Shown here one piece after another: positions 9,874 through 18,082 of a stretch of 64,000 nt of DNA (positions within the stretch are counted from its first letter, which is position 1; the number at the start of each line of letters is the position of its first letter). The position numbers and the translations under genes are program-made. Origin of the DNA: Acidobacteriota bacterium (GTDB taxonomy: Bacteria > Acidobacteriota > Terriglobia > Bryobacterales > Bryobacteraceae); NCBI GenBank assembly GCA_025353165.1, contig JANXRE010000165.1, positions 1-64,000 of the forward strand, written 5' to 3'. The notes beneath the pieces are model-generated. The model ran no database searches, had not been told where the DNA came from, and saw nothing but the letters and a program-made list of their open reading frames with translations.

Positions 9874-9973
9874 GGTCTTGCCTCTCCTCTCCTACTGATT
9901 GGATGTGTGCCCATCGGATGGGTTCCGTTGTGCCGCGTTAATTGTCATACATGTCACCAGTTACACTTGAACA

Positions 9974-10984
9974 ATGAAGTTAGCTGTCTGGATGTTATGC
10001 GCGCTTACCGCCGCGGCGGCGACGTTCGACGGCCGCCAGCCACAGCTCGCGTCGCGCGGCGGTCTGACCGCACTCACGTTCGGAGCGGGGAACGCGATCT
10101 ACTTCGCATCCTCCGGCGACGGTGGAAAGAATTGGTCTCAAGCCGTCAAAATAGCCGAGGCAGGCGTGCTCTCGCTAGGAATGCACCGCGGCCCGAGGAT
10201 TGTGATTGGCAGCGGGGTGATTGTGATCTCCGCCGTTGCCGGCCGCAAGGGGCGTGGACAGGACGGCGACCTTCGGACCTGGCGTTCACTCGATGGAGGG
10301 AAGACATGGAGCCCCGGCCCGCAAGTGAACGATGCGCCGGCATCGGCGCGCGAGGGTTTGCATGCGATGGCCGCAGGGCCCGGCAACCGCTTGTTCGCGG
10401 TTTGGCTGGACGACCGGGAAGGCAAGAAGGCGCTGTACGGCGCCGCCTCCGGCGACGGCGGCGCTTCCTGGAAGAACCAGCGGATGTACCGGCCAAGCGG
10501 CGGTTCGATTTGCGAGTGCTGCCACCCGAGCGTGATGTTCGGCTCGAACGGGCAGATCTACGCGATGTTCCGAAACTCGCTGGGGGGATTCCGCGACCTC
10601 TATTTGATGACGTCGACTAACAGTGGCCGGTCGTTCTCGCAGCAGAAGCTGGGTGAGGGCGCATGGAAACTGGATGCCTGTCCGATGGATGGCGGCGGAC
10701 TAGTCGTCGATGGCGCGGGCGTCCGGACCGTATGGCGGCGAGGCGATACGGTTTACGAGGCGCGGCCGGGCAAGCCGGAGCGCGAAATCGCCAAAGGCAA
10801 GAACCCCACCGCCGCCGGAAGTTGGACCGCGTGGACGAGCGGGGAGGATTTCTACGTGGCGAAATCGGGAAGCGCCGCGCGAAATAACAAGGGTGCGTAT
10901 CCGGCCCTCGTGGATGCCGGCGAAGGCCGCGCCATCCTCGCTTACGAAGTGGAAGGCCGGATCATCACGGATACACTGGAGTAA
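9974..10984 (+). CDS. Secreted sialidase-fold (BNR/Asp-box) protein
   Basis: 336 residues with a signal peptide (MKLAVWMLCALTAAAA). Four Asp-box motifs typical of six-bladed beta-propellers are visible: SSGDGGKNWS, RSLDGGKTWS, ASGDGGASWK and STNSGRSFS. A CECCHPS segment lies in the middle. The fold is that of exo-alpha-sialidases and BNR-repeat proteins, but the arginine triad of true sialidases cannot be assigned, so the substrate is open. The CECC motif with a following His occurs in many secreted Acidobacteria/Planctomycetes members of this fold and may bind metal or haem (inference). It converges with the efflux adaptor gene, overlapping by 20 bases. Confidence 0.75.
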   Translation: MKLAVWMLCALTAAAATFDGRQPQLASRGGLTALTFGAGNAIYFASSGDGGKNWSQAVKIAEAGVLSLGMHRGPRIVIGSGVIVISAVAGRKGRGQDGDLRTWRSLDGGKTWSPGPQVNDAPASAREGLHAMAAGPGNRLFAVWLDDREGKKALYGAASGDGGASWKNQRMYRPSGGSICECCHPSVMFGSNGQIYAMFRNSLGGFRDLYLMTSTNSGRSFSQQKLGEGAWKLDACPMDGGGLVVDGAGVRTVWRRGDTVYEARPGKPEREIAKGKNPTAAGSWTAWTSGEDFYVAKSGSAARNNKGAYPALVDAGEGRAILAYEVEGRIITDTLE

Positions 10985-12194
10985 TCTTCATCCCGTTCTT
11001 CAGCGGGCGATCGCTGGACAAGGTGACGCTGTCGCCCTCGTTCAATCCCGAAGCGGCCTGCACGCGAGTGATGCTGGAAATTCCGAGCTGCACATCGCGC
11101 CAGAGGAGAGTGTCGTTCGCGCCCAGCGTGAACACGCCCGTACGCCCCGATTCGCGCCGCACGACTTCCTTCGGAATCGTCAGCGCGCTTTCCACCACCT
11201 TGGAACGAATCGCGGCATTAATATTCGTGCCGGGCAGCAGGTCGAGATCGGGGTTGCCGATGACGCACTGAACTTCGCCGACTTGCCGCGTACCCAGCGG
11301 CACAACTTGAGTCGGAATCTTCTCGACCGCGCCGCTCCAGGACCGCCCCGGCATGGCGTCCCACGTTATGGTGACGGGCATGCCGGCGTCGGCGCGCCCG
11401 AGATCCGGCTCGTCCACGTAAACGATGACGCGAACGCGGTCCAGCTTGCCGATATTGGCGACAAGATCGCCCGGGTTCAAGTACGATCCCACGCGCAGCC
11501 CAGATGGGTCGGAGCCAAGCTGGTACACGACGCCGTCCATCGGCGCGTGGACGGTGGCAAGAGCGATCTTCTGGCGTGCGAGATTGGCGGCAGACTCCGC
11601 TTCGCGGAGGCGCGCCTCCGCGGCGGTTCGATCCGGCGCGCTCACCAGCGTCCGTCGCTGGGCCTCGAGCGCCTGAATCTGCAATGCCACGCGATCCACA
11701 CGGTCCTTCGCGGCGTTGACCTCCACGCCTGTGGCCGCGTCCCGCTTTTGCAGCCGCTGAACCGCGTCGAGATCGCGTTGCGCGGCGGCCAGCTCCTGAC
11801 GGGCGCTGGCCGAACTGCTCTCGATCGCCGAGATGTCGGCGGTCCGCCCGCCGGCTTTGAGCACGTCCAGTTCGGCGTTGGCCTGCGCGATTCGCGCCTC
11901 GGCGGAAGCGAGATCGGCCTCCGGCTGGCGCGACTCCATCCGGGAGAGTGCGGTCCCCCGGGAGACTTTTTGTCCGCGCTGTACGAGTACCTGTTCGACC
12001 AAACCAGCGGCTTCGGCGCGCGCGGACGCCCATTGCATCGGCTCCACCTTGCCGTTCGTCGTCAGCGTGCTCACGACTCGCTCGCGCGTCACCTTCGTGA
12101 ACGTGACTTCGGGAGGCTGATTGCGGCGGTTCAGCACCAGCCAGCCCAGAATCGCGGCACACAGGACCAGGAGGGCAAGAAGGATGCGCTTCAA
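10965..12194 (-). CDS. RND efflux periplasmic adaptor (HlyD/MacA family membrane fusion protein)
   Basis: 409 residues from the TTG at 12194, which overlaps the stop of the upstream gene as TTGA and places the membrane anchor (MKRILLALLVLCAAILGWLV) at the very N-terminus. A lipoyl-type half motif (VLVQRGQKVSRGTALSRMES) follows, then a long alpha-helical hairpin (about 80-190, Ala/Glu/Gln/Arg rich) and a second lipoyl half (ATVHAPMDGVVYQLG). The beta-barrel and membrane-proximal domain runs to VTLSSDRPLKNGMKITP. Such proteins bridge an inner-membrane pump and a TolC-type channel. No pump or outer-membrane gene is adjacent, so the partner is unknown. Confidence 0.85.
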   Translation of the reverse strand: MKRILLALLVLCAAILGWLVLNRRNQPPEVTFTKVTRERVVSTLTTNGKVEPMQWASARAEAAGLVEQVLVQRGQKVSRGTALSRMESRQPEADLASAEARIAQANAELDVLKAGGRTADISAIESSSASARQELAAAQRDLDAVQRLQKRDAATGVEVNAAKDRVDRVALQIQALEAQRRTLVSAPDRTAAEARLREAESAANLARQKIALATVHAPMDGVVYQLGSDPSGLRVGSYLNPGDLVANIGKLDRVRVIVYVDEPDLGRADAGMPVTITWDAMPGRSWSGAVEKIPTQVVPLGTRQVGEVQCVIGNPDLDLLPGTNINAAIRSKVVESALTIPKEVVRRESGRTGVFTLGANDTLLWRDVQLGISSITRVQAASGLNEGDSVTLSSDRPLKNGMKITPVYP

Positions 12195-12748
12195 TCTTTC
12201 ACCCGGGCACAGTGGTCGAAAAGTAACTGCCACTCGGCAAGCTGGATTTCCGAAGCAGCCCGCTCGGATTCGGACCCGGGCTGCTCGCGTGCCCGTTCGC
12301 AGAAGAGAATGAAGCCGAACGGGTCCCAGGGTTGGCTGGGGCGGAACTCAGCCGCCGGATGCCGGGAAACAATCTGCCGGGCCTCCCGGCTCAGTGCCTT
12401 CTGTGTTTCATGCGGCCCCGCTTTCTTGAACCAGTACGCCGAATTTCCAGAGTCGGGTTCCTGGCGGTGGAGAATGGCGTGCCAGAGGCTCCCCTCCGCG
12501 CTGCGGTCGTCCTGCGCCAGCTGGTGCGCCTCCTCGAAGGCGGAGAAGTACAGCCAGAGGCCCGCCATGGCCGCGCCCGGGTGGCGGGCCTTCGGCAAGA
12601 GCGTTTCCGGTTGTTCTTGTTGCAGCGCCGAGTGAGCTTCCAGGGAGGAACAGCCAGCGGCGATCAGGGGACTCATCCGGCAGCCACCCCCGCCGAGCGC
12701 CAGAATGCCGGCGACGCGTTCACCATAGAGTCGAGGATCGAAACCCAT
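12191..12748 (-). CDS. Hypothetical protein
   Basis: 185 residues, no clear signal peptide. It begins with MGFDPRLYGERVAGILALGG and then has a helical body with many Glu/Gln/Ala residues and several aromatic segments (GLWLYFSAFEEAHQLAQDD, DPFGFILFCERA). The first part, with GILALGGGGCRMSPL, resembles no family I can name. The stop overlaps the TTG start of the efflux adaptor by four bases, so the two are likely translated as a coupled pair. A link to efflux is therefore possible but unproven. Confidence 0.65.
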   Translation of the reverse strand: MGFDPRLYGERVAGILALGGGGCRMSPLIAAGCSSLEAHSALQQEQPETLLPKARHPGAAMAGLWLYFSAFEEAHQLAQDDRSAEGSLWHAILHRQEPDSGNSAYWFKKAGPHETQKALSREARQIVSRHPAAEFRPSQPWDPFGFILFCERAREQPGSESERAASEIQLAEWQLLFDHCARVKD

Positions 12749-12838
12749 CGCGCTGAACCTTTATTGTGACACGCGATTCGGGCGGCGCGTAAGAAAACCA
12801 TTTCTTCCTGGATTGTTTTGAGCGAGAATAAGGTTTCC

Positions 12839-13162
12839 ATGGCTCTCTACCGCATTTACCGGCTCAAAGACAACTTGCGGCAGCAATTCCGCTGGCAGCC
12901 GCATCTCAGTGGTGTCACCGCCGCCAAGCCGAAGGATTACGAAGAGGCATTCACGGTGGAGGCGGAGACGCCCTACGCCGCCTGGCACTTGCTCCACGAC
13001 ACCGGCGACGAGCTGCAGGTCGGCGATCTGCTGGCCCTGGATGGCGGCGACCTGCGCATCTTGAAGTACATCGGTTTTGAAGAGGCTCGCTGGGTGATTC
13101 CGGAACAGAAGGATGGCCCGATCCCGCTTCCGGAAGTTGCTCCGCCGGCTGCCACGGTTTGA
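12839..13162 (+). CDS. Small conserved hypothetical protein
   Basis: 107 residues starting at the ATG at 12839, which has AAGG five bases upstream. An in-frame TTG at 12818 is also possible but less likely. The sequence MALYRIYRLKDNLRQQFRW followed by a YAAWHLL segment, the acidic loop DTGDELQVGDLLALDGGDL and a short C-terminal Pro-rich tail suggests a compact cytoplasmic alpha/beta domain. No catalytic residues are evident. The following 2H phosphoesterase gene starts 22 bases downstream on the same strand, so they may be co-transcribed. Confidence 0.7.
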   Translation: MALYRIYRLKDNLRQQFRWQPHLSGVTAAKPKDYEEAFTVEAETPYAAWHLLHDTGDELQVGDLLALDGGDLRILKYIGFEEARWVIPEQKDGPIPLPEVAPPAATV

Positions 13163-13184
13163 GCATCGTGGTGTAATAGCCTGT

Positions 13185-13733
13185 ATGCATTGTTGGCCGG
13201 GCCCCGCAGACCGGATCAACTCCTTCGCGCTCGTATCCTATATTGCCGGCCCTCTCGGGTTGTTTCTCAACGAACTGCGGTCCGAACTCGTCCCCGAATC
13301 GCTGGCACAGGCCCACGTTTCGGTTCTTCCTCCCCGCGAGATGGACTCGGAGAAGGTCGCCGAGGCGCAACTGGCCAGGACCTTCCCCACGGTTGCGCCA
13401 TTCCGTGTGGAGGTGACCGGTATTGAGGTGTTCGAGAGCACGGGAGTAATCTATGTTGGCATTGGGGCTGGGTGGGCCGAGCTGAAGCGCCTTCACGACC
13501 TCGTGAATGCGGACGCCTTACAGTTCAACGAATGCTTTGAATATCGGCCTCATATTACAATAGCTCAAGGCATTTGTCCGGATGAATTACCTCCGCTAAC
13601 CGAAATCGCCAGGCAGCGGTGGGCAGAATACAGCGGGCCGCGCTGGTTCCTGCTGGATCGCCTGATCTTCGTGCAAAACACGGCGCGGAACAGTTGGATG
13701 GACCTGGCGCAGTTCGCTTTCCAGGGGACTTAG
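13185..13733 (+). CDS. 2H phosphoesterase (LigT / 2'-5' RNA ligase superfamily)
   Basis: 182 residues from the ATG at 13185; a longer frame to 13113 would overlap the preceding gene. The two diagnostic HxS/T motifs are present: HVSVLPPR (H44, S46) and HITIAQG (H123, T125). Their spacing of about 79 residues fits the two-lobed 2H fold. Members hydrolyse 2'-5' or cyclic phosphodiester bonds in RNA or nucleotides (LigT, ThpR, AKAP18-like). Which substrate applies here is not evident. No signal peptide, so cytoplasmic. It ends three bases before the end of the convergent gene. Confidence 0.82.
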   Translation: MHCWPGPADRINSFALVSYIAGPLGLFLNELRSELVPESLAQAHVSVLPPREMDSEKVAEAQLARTFPTVAPFRVEVTGIEVFESTGVIYVGIGAGWAELKRLHDLVNADALQFNECFEYRPHITIAQGICPDELPPLTEIARQRWAEYSGPRWFLLDRLIFVQNTARNSWMDLAQFAFQGT

Positions 13734-13736
13734 CTG

Positions 13737-14213
13737 CTATTCGAACATCTTCAATTGGTTCTCACGCCCGGGTTTGGCCGTCCGCGCCGCTCGCCCTGCG
13801 GCCACGCCGATCACTCCCAGGACTTGCGTCTCGACGACGGCCGTCTTGGGAAGAAAAACGCGCGCGCCGTCCGGAGGCGTAATGATAAATCCCTCGGGCT
13901 CCAGGGCGAGCAGATTGGAGGAGACCAGCCCTTCGATGGTGTCGCCGTCCCGAAAGCGAAAACGAACCCAAATTCCGCTGCTCTTGGGCCGCGCGGTGAA
14001 CGCCAGGTTCGGCCGCCAAGTTTCGCCGGAGCTCGTATCGCGAACGAAACAAAGCGCTTTCACTTCGTCGTAAGGGAGCAGGGCGACGTTTCCGGCGGCG
14101 GTGAGGAGTTCTATCCCGTCCGGATGCAAATACGTTTGCGAGTTCACGAAACCGGGAACCGGCTCGCGGTCGAAACGGACAGCAACAACCTTCTTACTGG
14201 TGGAACCGGCCAA
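13737..14213 (-). CDS. Conserved acidobacterial hypothetical protein
   Basis: 158 residues from a TTG at 14213 preceded by GAGG. The sequence (KVVAVRFDREPVPGFVN, then LHPDGIELLTAAGNVALLPY and VKALCFVRD, then WVRFRFRDGDTIEG and a hydrophobic VFLPKTAVVETQVLGVIG end) matches a small beta-rich protein type that I recall from many Acidobacteriota genomes, without a known function. The alternating short strands suggest two PilZ- or SH3-like barrels. No signal peptide. It diverges from the recombinase gene, with about 45 bases between the two starts. Confidence 0.72.
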   Translation of the reverse strand: MAGSTSKKVVAVRFDREPVPGFVNSQTYLHPDGIELLTAAGNVALLPYDEVKALCFVRDTSSGETWRPNLAFTARPKSSGIWVRFRFRDGDTIEGLVSSNLLALEPEGFIITPPDGARVFLPKTAVVETQVLGVIGVAAGRAARTAKPGRENQLKMFE

Positions 14214-14257
14214 GGAGCCTCAATTTTCTTTCAAACAAATTCGCCGTTATTGTATCA

Positions 14258-15160
14258 TTGGCTCAAATGACGCGAGCGCCGTCTTTATCTCTGAAGATAA
14301 AGTCCTTCCTAGATTACTGCCGGATCGAGAAGGGGTTGGCGCGAAATTCCCTCTCGGCCTACCGCACGGATTTGAACCGTTTTGCCGGCGCGTTCGTCGA
14401 CTCCGAGGCCGTGCTGGGGCTGGCGCAGCTTCGGGAATACACGCAATCGCTTTACGATGCAGGACTGTCCGCCCGCTCCATCGCGCGTCATATCGCCACG
14501 CTCCGGAATTTCTACAAACATCTCCTGTCGGAGCAGATGGTCGACTCCGACCCGACCGAGCTGCTGCTCTCGCCCAAACAGTGGGCGAAACTCCCGAAGT
14601 ACCTGAATCGCGAGGAGATCGAACGGCTGCTGGCGGTTCCCGATGGCGGCAAGCCGAACGGTGCGCGGGACCGGGCTATGCTCGAGTTGTTGTACGCCTC
14701 GGGGCTTCGAGTTTCCGAGTTGTGCGGACTGGATGCGGGCGATGTGCAGCTCCAAATGGGGTATGTTCGGGTCACCGGGAAAGGGAACAAGCAGCGGCTG
14801 GTTCCGGTGGGAGCGTCCGCGCTGGAGGCTTTGTCCGGCTACCTGCATGTCGCGCGGCCGGAGATCCTGAAAGGACGAGCGAGCCGGTATCTGTTCGTAA
14901 CGTCCCGCGGAACGAGAATGACGCGTCAGGGGTTCTGGAAGCTGCTGGCAGCCTACGGACGGCTGGCGGGGATCTTCCGGAGTCTGACGCCGCACGTCGT
15001 ACGTCACAGCTTCGCCACTCACCTGTTGGAGGGCGGGGCGGATTTGCGGAGTTTGCAGACGATGCTGGGCCACGCAGATATCGGGACGACCCAAATTTAC
15101 ACGCACGTGGCGCGGTCCCGGCTCCGGCAGATTGTGGACCGGCATCACCCGCGGGCTTAA
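14258..15160 (+). CDS. xerD: Site-specific tyrosine recombinase, XerC/XerD type
   Basis: 300 residues, the normal length for XerC/D. An N-terminal SAM-like core-binding domain (FLDYCRIEKGLARNSLSAYR, about 12-95) precedes the catalytic domain. The catalytic set is complete: R151 (YASGLRVSEL), K175 (TGKGNKQR), H246-x-x-R249 (TPHVVRHSFATHLLEGG), H272 (LGHADIGTT) and Y281 (QIYTH). The family resolves chromosome dimers at dif with FtsK. The start could be TTG 14258 or ATG 14267. No integrated element is recognisable next to it, and the following gene is the housekeeping tRNA nucleotidyltransferase, so a chromosomal Xer role is more likely than a phage integrase. XerC versus XerD cannot be separated with certainty. 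Confidence 0.88.
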   Translation: MAQMTRAPSLSLKIKSFLDYCRIEKGLARNSLSAYRTDLNRFAGAFVDSEAVLGLAQLREYTQSLYDAGLSARSIARHIATLRNFYKHLLSEQMVDSDPTELLLSPKQWAKLPKYLNREEIERLLAVPDGGKPNGARDRAMLELLYASGLRVSELCGLDAGDVQLQMGYVRVTGKGNKQRLVPVGASALEALSGYLHVARPEILKGRASRYLFVTSRGTRMTRQGFWKLLAAYGRLAGIFRSLTPHVVRHSFATHLLEGGADLRSLQTMLGHADIGTTQIYTHVARSRLRQIVDRHHPRA

Positions 15161-15179
15161 TAAAAAGATTGGAGATCAG

Positions 15180-16475
15180 ATGGATTACATGTTCATGCTG
15201 GAGAGCCACCTCACGCCGGATCAAAGGCGCGCGGTTGAAGAGGTCCAGGCGTGCGTCGCGGAAGCGAATGTCGGGTTGTTCCTGACCGGGGGAGCCATGC
15301 GGGACATGCTCGGGGGGTTCCCCATCCGCGACCTCGATTTCACCGTTGAGGGCAACGCTTTGAAATTGGCGAAGGCGCTGGGCGGCCGGCCCGGCGTGGA
15401 AATCACGGCCACGGACGACACTCGCAAGTCGGTGGAGCTTCGGTTTCCAGGCGGCGTGACAGCCAGCTTGTCGATGGCGCGGCAGGAGCGATATGCGAAG
15501 CCGGGCGGCAAACCGGCAGTGCAGCCGGCTACGATCCACGAGGATCTCAGGGGCCGGGACTTCACGGTCAACGCGATCGGTCTTTCGTTAAACCGCGCCT
15601 CCCGGGGACTCCTGGTGGATCCTACCAACGGCCATGCCGATATCGACCACAAGGAATTGCGCGCGACGTCGAACTACACGCTCTATGACGATCCGTCCCG
15701 GATCCTGCGGCTGATCCGCTTCCGGGTGCGGCTCGCTTACGACATCGCCGAGCGGACCAAGATGCAATACGACAACGTGCGTGCGGCCGGGTTGGAGGAC
15801 AAGATCCCGGTGCCCGCGCTGGGACTGGAACTCCATCGCATTGCCGAAGAACCGAACGCCGGCGACATCGTCAAGGCGCTCGAAGACGAGAAGCTGATCC
15901 ACCTCTTTTCGCCGGCGCTGTCGGGCGCCAATCTGAATCTGGGGGGATTCTCGAAGCTGCAAAAAGCGCTGATGACGGCTCCCTTCGGACTGGATCTCCA
16001 TCTGGAACCGATGGGGCTTTTTCTGAACGTGCTGACGGAGAAGCTGGACACCAAGCAGAAGAACGCGCTCATCGCATCCACCGGCCTGGGAAAGGCCGAG
16101 GTGGATGCATGGCACAAGCTGGACGGGAAGGCAAAGAAGCTGGAGAAAGATCTGAAGAGCGCTAAGCTGCACCGTCCCTCGCTCGTATTTGGGGCGCTTT
16201 CGAAGGCGCCGGGCGATCAGATCCTGTACCTGCTCATCAAGAGCGGCGAGCGGTTGGTGCAGGATCGGATCAAGAACTACCTGCAGAAGTATTTGCCGGC
16301 GGCCCAGGAAGTCACCGACCGCGATGTTACGGTCGCTTCGGGCATTGAGCCCGATAGTTCGAAGTTCAAAAAGGCCAAGGACGAGATGATCGCCCACCGG
16401 CTGGACGCCCGCCCGAAGAAGGTGGTCGAGCCGGAGCCGGAGCCGGTGGTTGCGCACATGCGTGGGCGAGGGTAG
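15180..16475 (+). CDS. CCA tRNA nucleotidyltransferase / poly(A) polymerase family protein
   Basis: 431 residues from the ATG at 15180 (GGAG five bases upstream); the longer frame from 15132 overlaps xerD. The class II nucleotidyltransferase head is present: LTGGAMRDMLGG, then IRDLDFTVEG with metal ligands D51 and D53, and the GRDFTVNAIGLSL motif. The DPSRILRLIRFRVRLAYDI segment marks the helical neck. These enzymes add CCA to tRNA 3' ends or polyadenylate RNA. Sequence alone does not decide between the two. The tail after about residue 390 is Lys-rich and ends in a Glu/Pro segment, as in acidobacterial members. Only 19 bases separate it from xerD. Confidence 0.87.
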   Translation: MDYMFMLESHLTPDQRRAVEEVQACVAEANVGLFLTGGAMRDMLGGFPIRDLDFTVEGNALKLAKALGGRPGVEITATDDTRKSVELRFPGGVTASLSMARQERYAKPGGKPAVQPATIHEDLRGRDFTVNAIGLSLNRASRGLLVDPTNGHADIDHKELRATSNYTLYDDPSRILRLIRFRVRLAYDIAERTKMQYDNVRAAGLEDKIPVPALGLELHRIAEEPNAGDIVKALEDEKLIHLFSPALSGANLNLGGFSKLQKALMTAPFGLDLHLEPMGLFLNVLTEKLDTKQKNALIASTGLGKAEVDAWHKLDGKAKKLEKDLKSAKLHRPSLVFGALSKAPGDQILYLLIKSGERLVQDRIKNYLQKYLPAAQEVTDRDVTVASGIEPDSSKFKKAKDEMIAHRLDARPKKVVEPEPEPVVAHMRGRG

Positions 16476-16490
16476 CGGCTGGTTTGTGGG

Positions 16491-16526
16491 GCGGATCTCT
16501 GGTCCGCGGCCGACGCCCGCGTCGGC
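16491..16526. repeat. Double palindrome downstream of the nucleotidyltransferase gene
   Basis: GCGGA/TCCGC (16491-16507) is followed at once by the perfect palindrome GCCGACGC-CC-GCGTCGGC (16509-16526). No T-run follows, so an intrinsic terminator is not obvious. The GCCGACGC core also appears in the compound element at 63052-63171, which suggests a dispersed palindromic repeat. Confidence 0.55.
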
Positions 16527-16673
16527 GTTCCTCGACTGACGAAGCCGGCCGGATGGAGGCCGTCCGACATAAGCGCTAATCCAAGATCGTCGGTTGAAGT
16601 GGCGGCTGACTTCCCGGGAGCGCCGTTTGGGGCCAGCTTCCGAGTAGGCGACGATACGGACGAAGCTATCCAT

Positions 16674-18065
16674 ATGAAGTTCCCTTGTCAGGGACAATTT
16701 TGGCTTCCTGGGTTCTCAGATAAACCGATTTTTGGGTCGGTCACTTTTTCGAGGCGTCAAGGTGCCGTCCTTGAGCTCGCTGATACTCTACCGGGTACAA
16801 CCAACAGCCGTGAATTCGAGGTCATTCAGGGCCAGACAGCTTCCGGGGAATACGTGACGCTGCTCCATGCGATCCGGACAGCCGAGCCGTTCCTGCCGAT
16901 TACTCCGCTCCTGCCGTGCACATATCACGCGACATTCCTCCTTATTGGAGTCGCGTTCGATAATGAGGCAGAGATGCGGTTCTCATTCTGGCAGCTTCAC
17001 ATTCCTGAGCTCAAAACGTGGGCTGGTAAGACCGGATTCCTGGAAGACTCAGCCACAATCGCCGACGACGTGGAGCACCAGCACATTCAAGTGTGTTGTG
17101 AAACGCCCGAGCGGCAAACGCTGCTAGATGGCGAATGTGGAATGGCTCTCTCGCTCGCCTTCTGGCCACTTTCTCGGGTTACTCCGTTCTCTCGGATGAT
17201 CCGACAGGAAGCCTACCTTGAGCTTCGACTCCCTGCCAGCAATGCCCTCCGCGATTTCATGAACATGACCGCCGGGTTGGAACAGTTTCTGACGCTTGCG
17301 ACTGGTGCCCTCGTTCGTACGGGGTCCATCCGAGCGACGTTCAGCGATGCACACACCTCCCGAACGAGACCGCAGATCGTCGAGATTCTATATCAGCCGA
17401 TTCGCAACGCCTCGCCACGCGCGCCGCGTCCTGACGAGTTTCTCTTTTCATTACGAGACATAGAAGGAATGGAGCGAGAGTGCTTTCGGAACTGGTTCAC
17501 GAAAGCGGAATGGTTGGCACCAGTATGCGCCATCTACTTCGGGACACTCTACAACCCAAGCAAGTACCTCGATTTCAATTTCCTGGCCCTCATTCAGGCC
17601 CTGGAGGCGTACCACCGGCGCGCCACTGACGAGACAGACCTCCCCGCATCCGAGCACGCAGCTCGCATTAAGGCGATATTTGAGGCGGCTCCGGCCCCTC
17701 ACCGGCAATGGCTATCCGAGAACCTGCAGTACAGCAACGAACTGAGCCTGCGCCGCCGATTGAAGCAACTCTTTGCACAGTGCTCGTTCCTCCTGGACGA
17801 GCTTGTTTCGGACAGCAAGGCGACCATTAACGCCATCTACAATAATCGCAATTACTTGACGCACTATGACGAGAACCTGGCTGATCGCACTGCACGCGGT
17901 GATCGTCTCCTCTATCTTGTCGAAGTCCTAAAGCTACTGTTGCAGGCGTGTCTTCTTCGCGAGCTCGGGTTTACGGAAGTCAAGATCAAGGAGTTCCTCT
18001 CTCGGTCGCGTACAGTGCGAATGATCCGGCACCTCAGTGATCGTGCCGCCGCAACTCCAGTGTGA
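16674..18065 (+). CDS. apeA: ApeA-type HEPN anti-phage protein
   Basis: 463 residues from the ATG at 16674; the frame is open to a GTG at 16599 (488 residues). The N-terminal half (MKFPCQGQFWLPGFSDKPIF, then GSVTF and beta-rich segments to about residue 200) matches the ApeA N-terminal domain pattern. The C-terminal half is helical and carries the HEPN RNase motif: NNRNYLTHYD, that is R392-x4-H397. Known ApeA proteins are single-gene abortive-infection systems whose HEPN domain is thought to cleave RNA on phage sensing. The stop overlaps a GTG of the next frame (GTGA), so it is coupled to the DUF4238 gene. Family assignment is from recalled motif patterns, not a search. Confidence 0.78.
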   Translation: MKFPCQGQFWLPGFSDKPIFGSVTFSRRQGAVLELADTLPGTTNSREFEVIQGQTASGEYVTLLHAIRTAEPFLPITPLLPCTYHATFLLIGVAFDNEAEMRFSFWQLHIPELKTWAGKTGFLEDSATIADDVEHQHIQVCCETPERQTLLDGECGMALSLAFWPLSRVTPFSRMIRQEAYLELRLPASNALRDFMNMTAGLEQFLTLATGALVRTGSIRATFSDAHTSRTRPQIVEILYQPIRNASPRAPRPDEFLFSLRDIEGMERECFRNWFTKAEWLAPVCAIYFGTLYNPSKYLDFNFLALIQALEAYHRRATDETDLPASEHAARIKAIFEAAPAPHRQWLSENLQYSNELSLRRRLKQLFAQCSFLLDELVSDSKATINAIYNNRNYLTHYDENLADRTARGDRLLYLVEVLKLLLQACLLRELGFTEVKIKEFLSRSRTVRMIRHLSDRAAATPV

Positions 18066-18082
18066 ATTCAGGATCGCAGGCA

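Noticed and set aside
10710-12635. 641-codon frame opposite the efflux adaptor
   Set aside because: It spans two real minus-strand genes, has Arg/Gly-rich shadow composition and no motif.
14258-15160. Tyrosine recombinase as integrase of a mobile island carrying the defence genes
   Set aside because: Its length and motifs fit chromosomal XerC/XerD, and a housekeeping nucleotidyltransferase lies between it and the defence pair.
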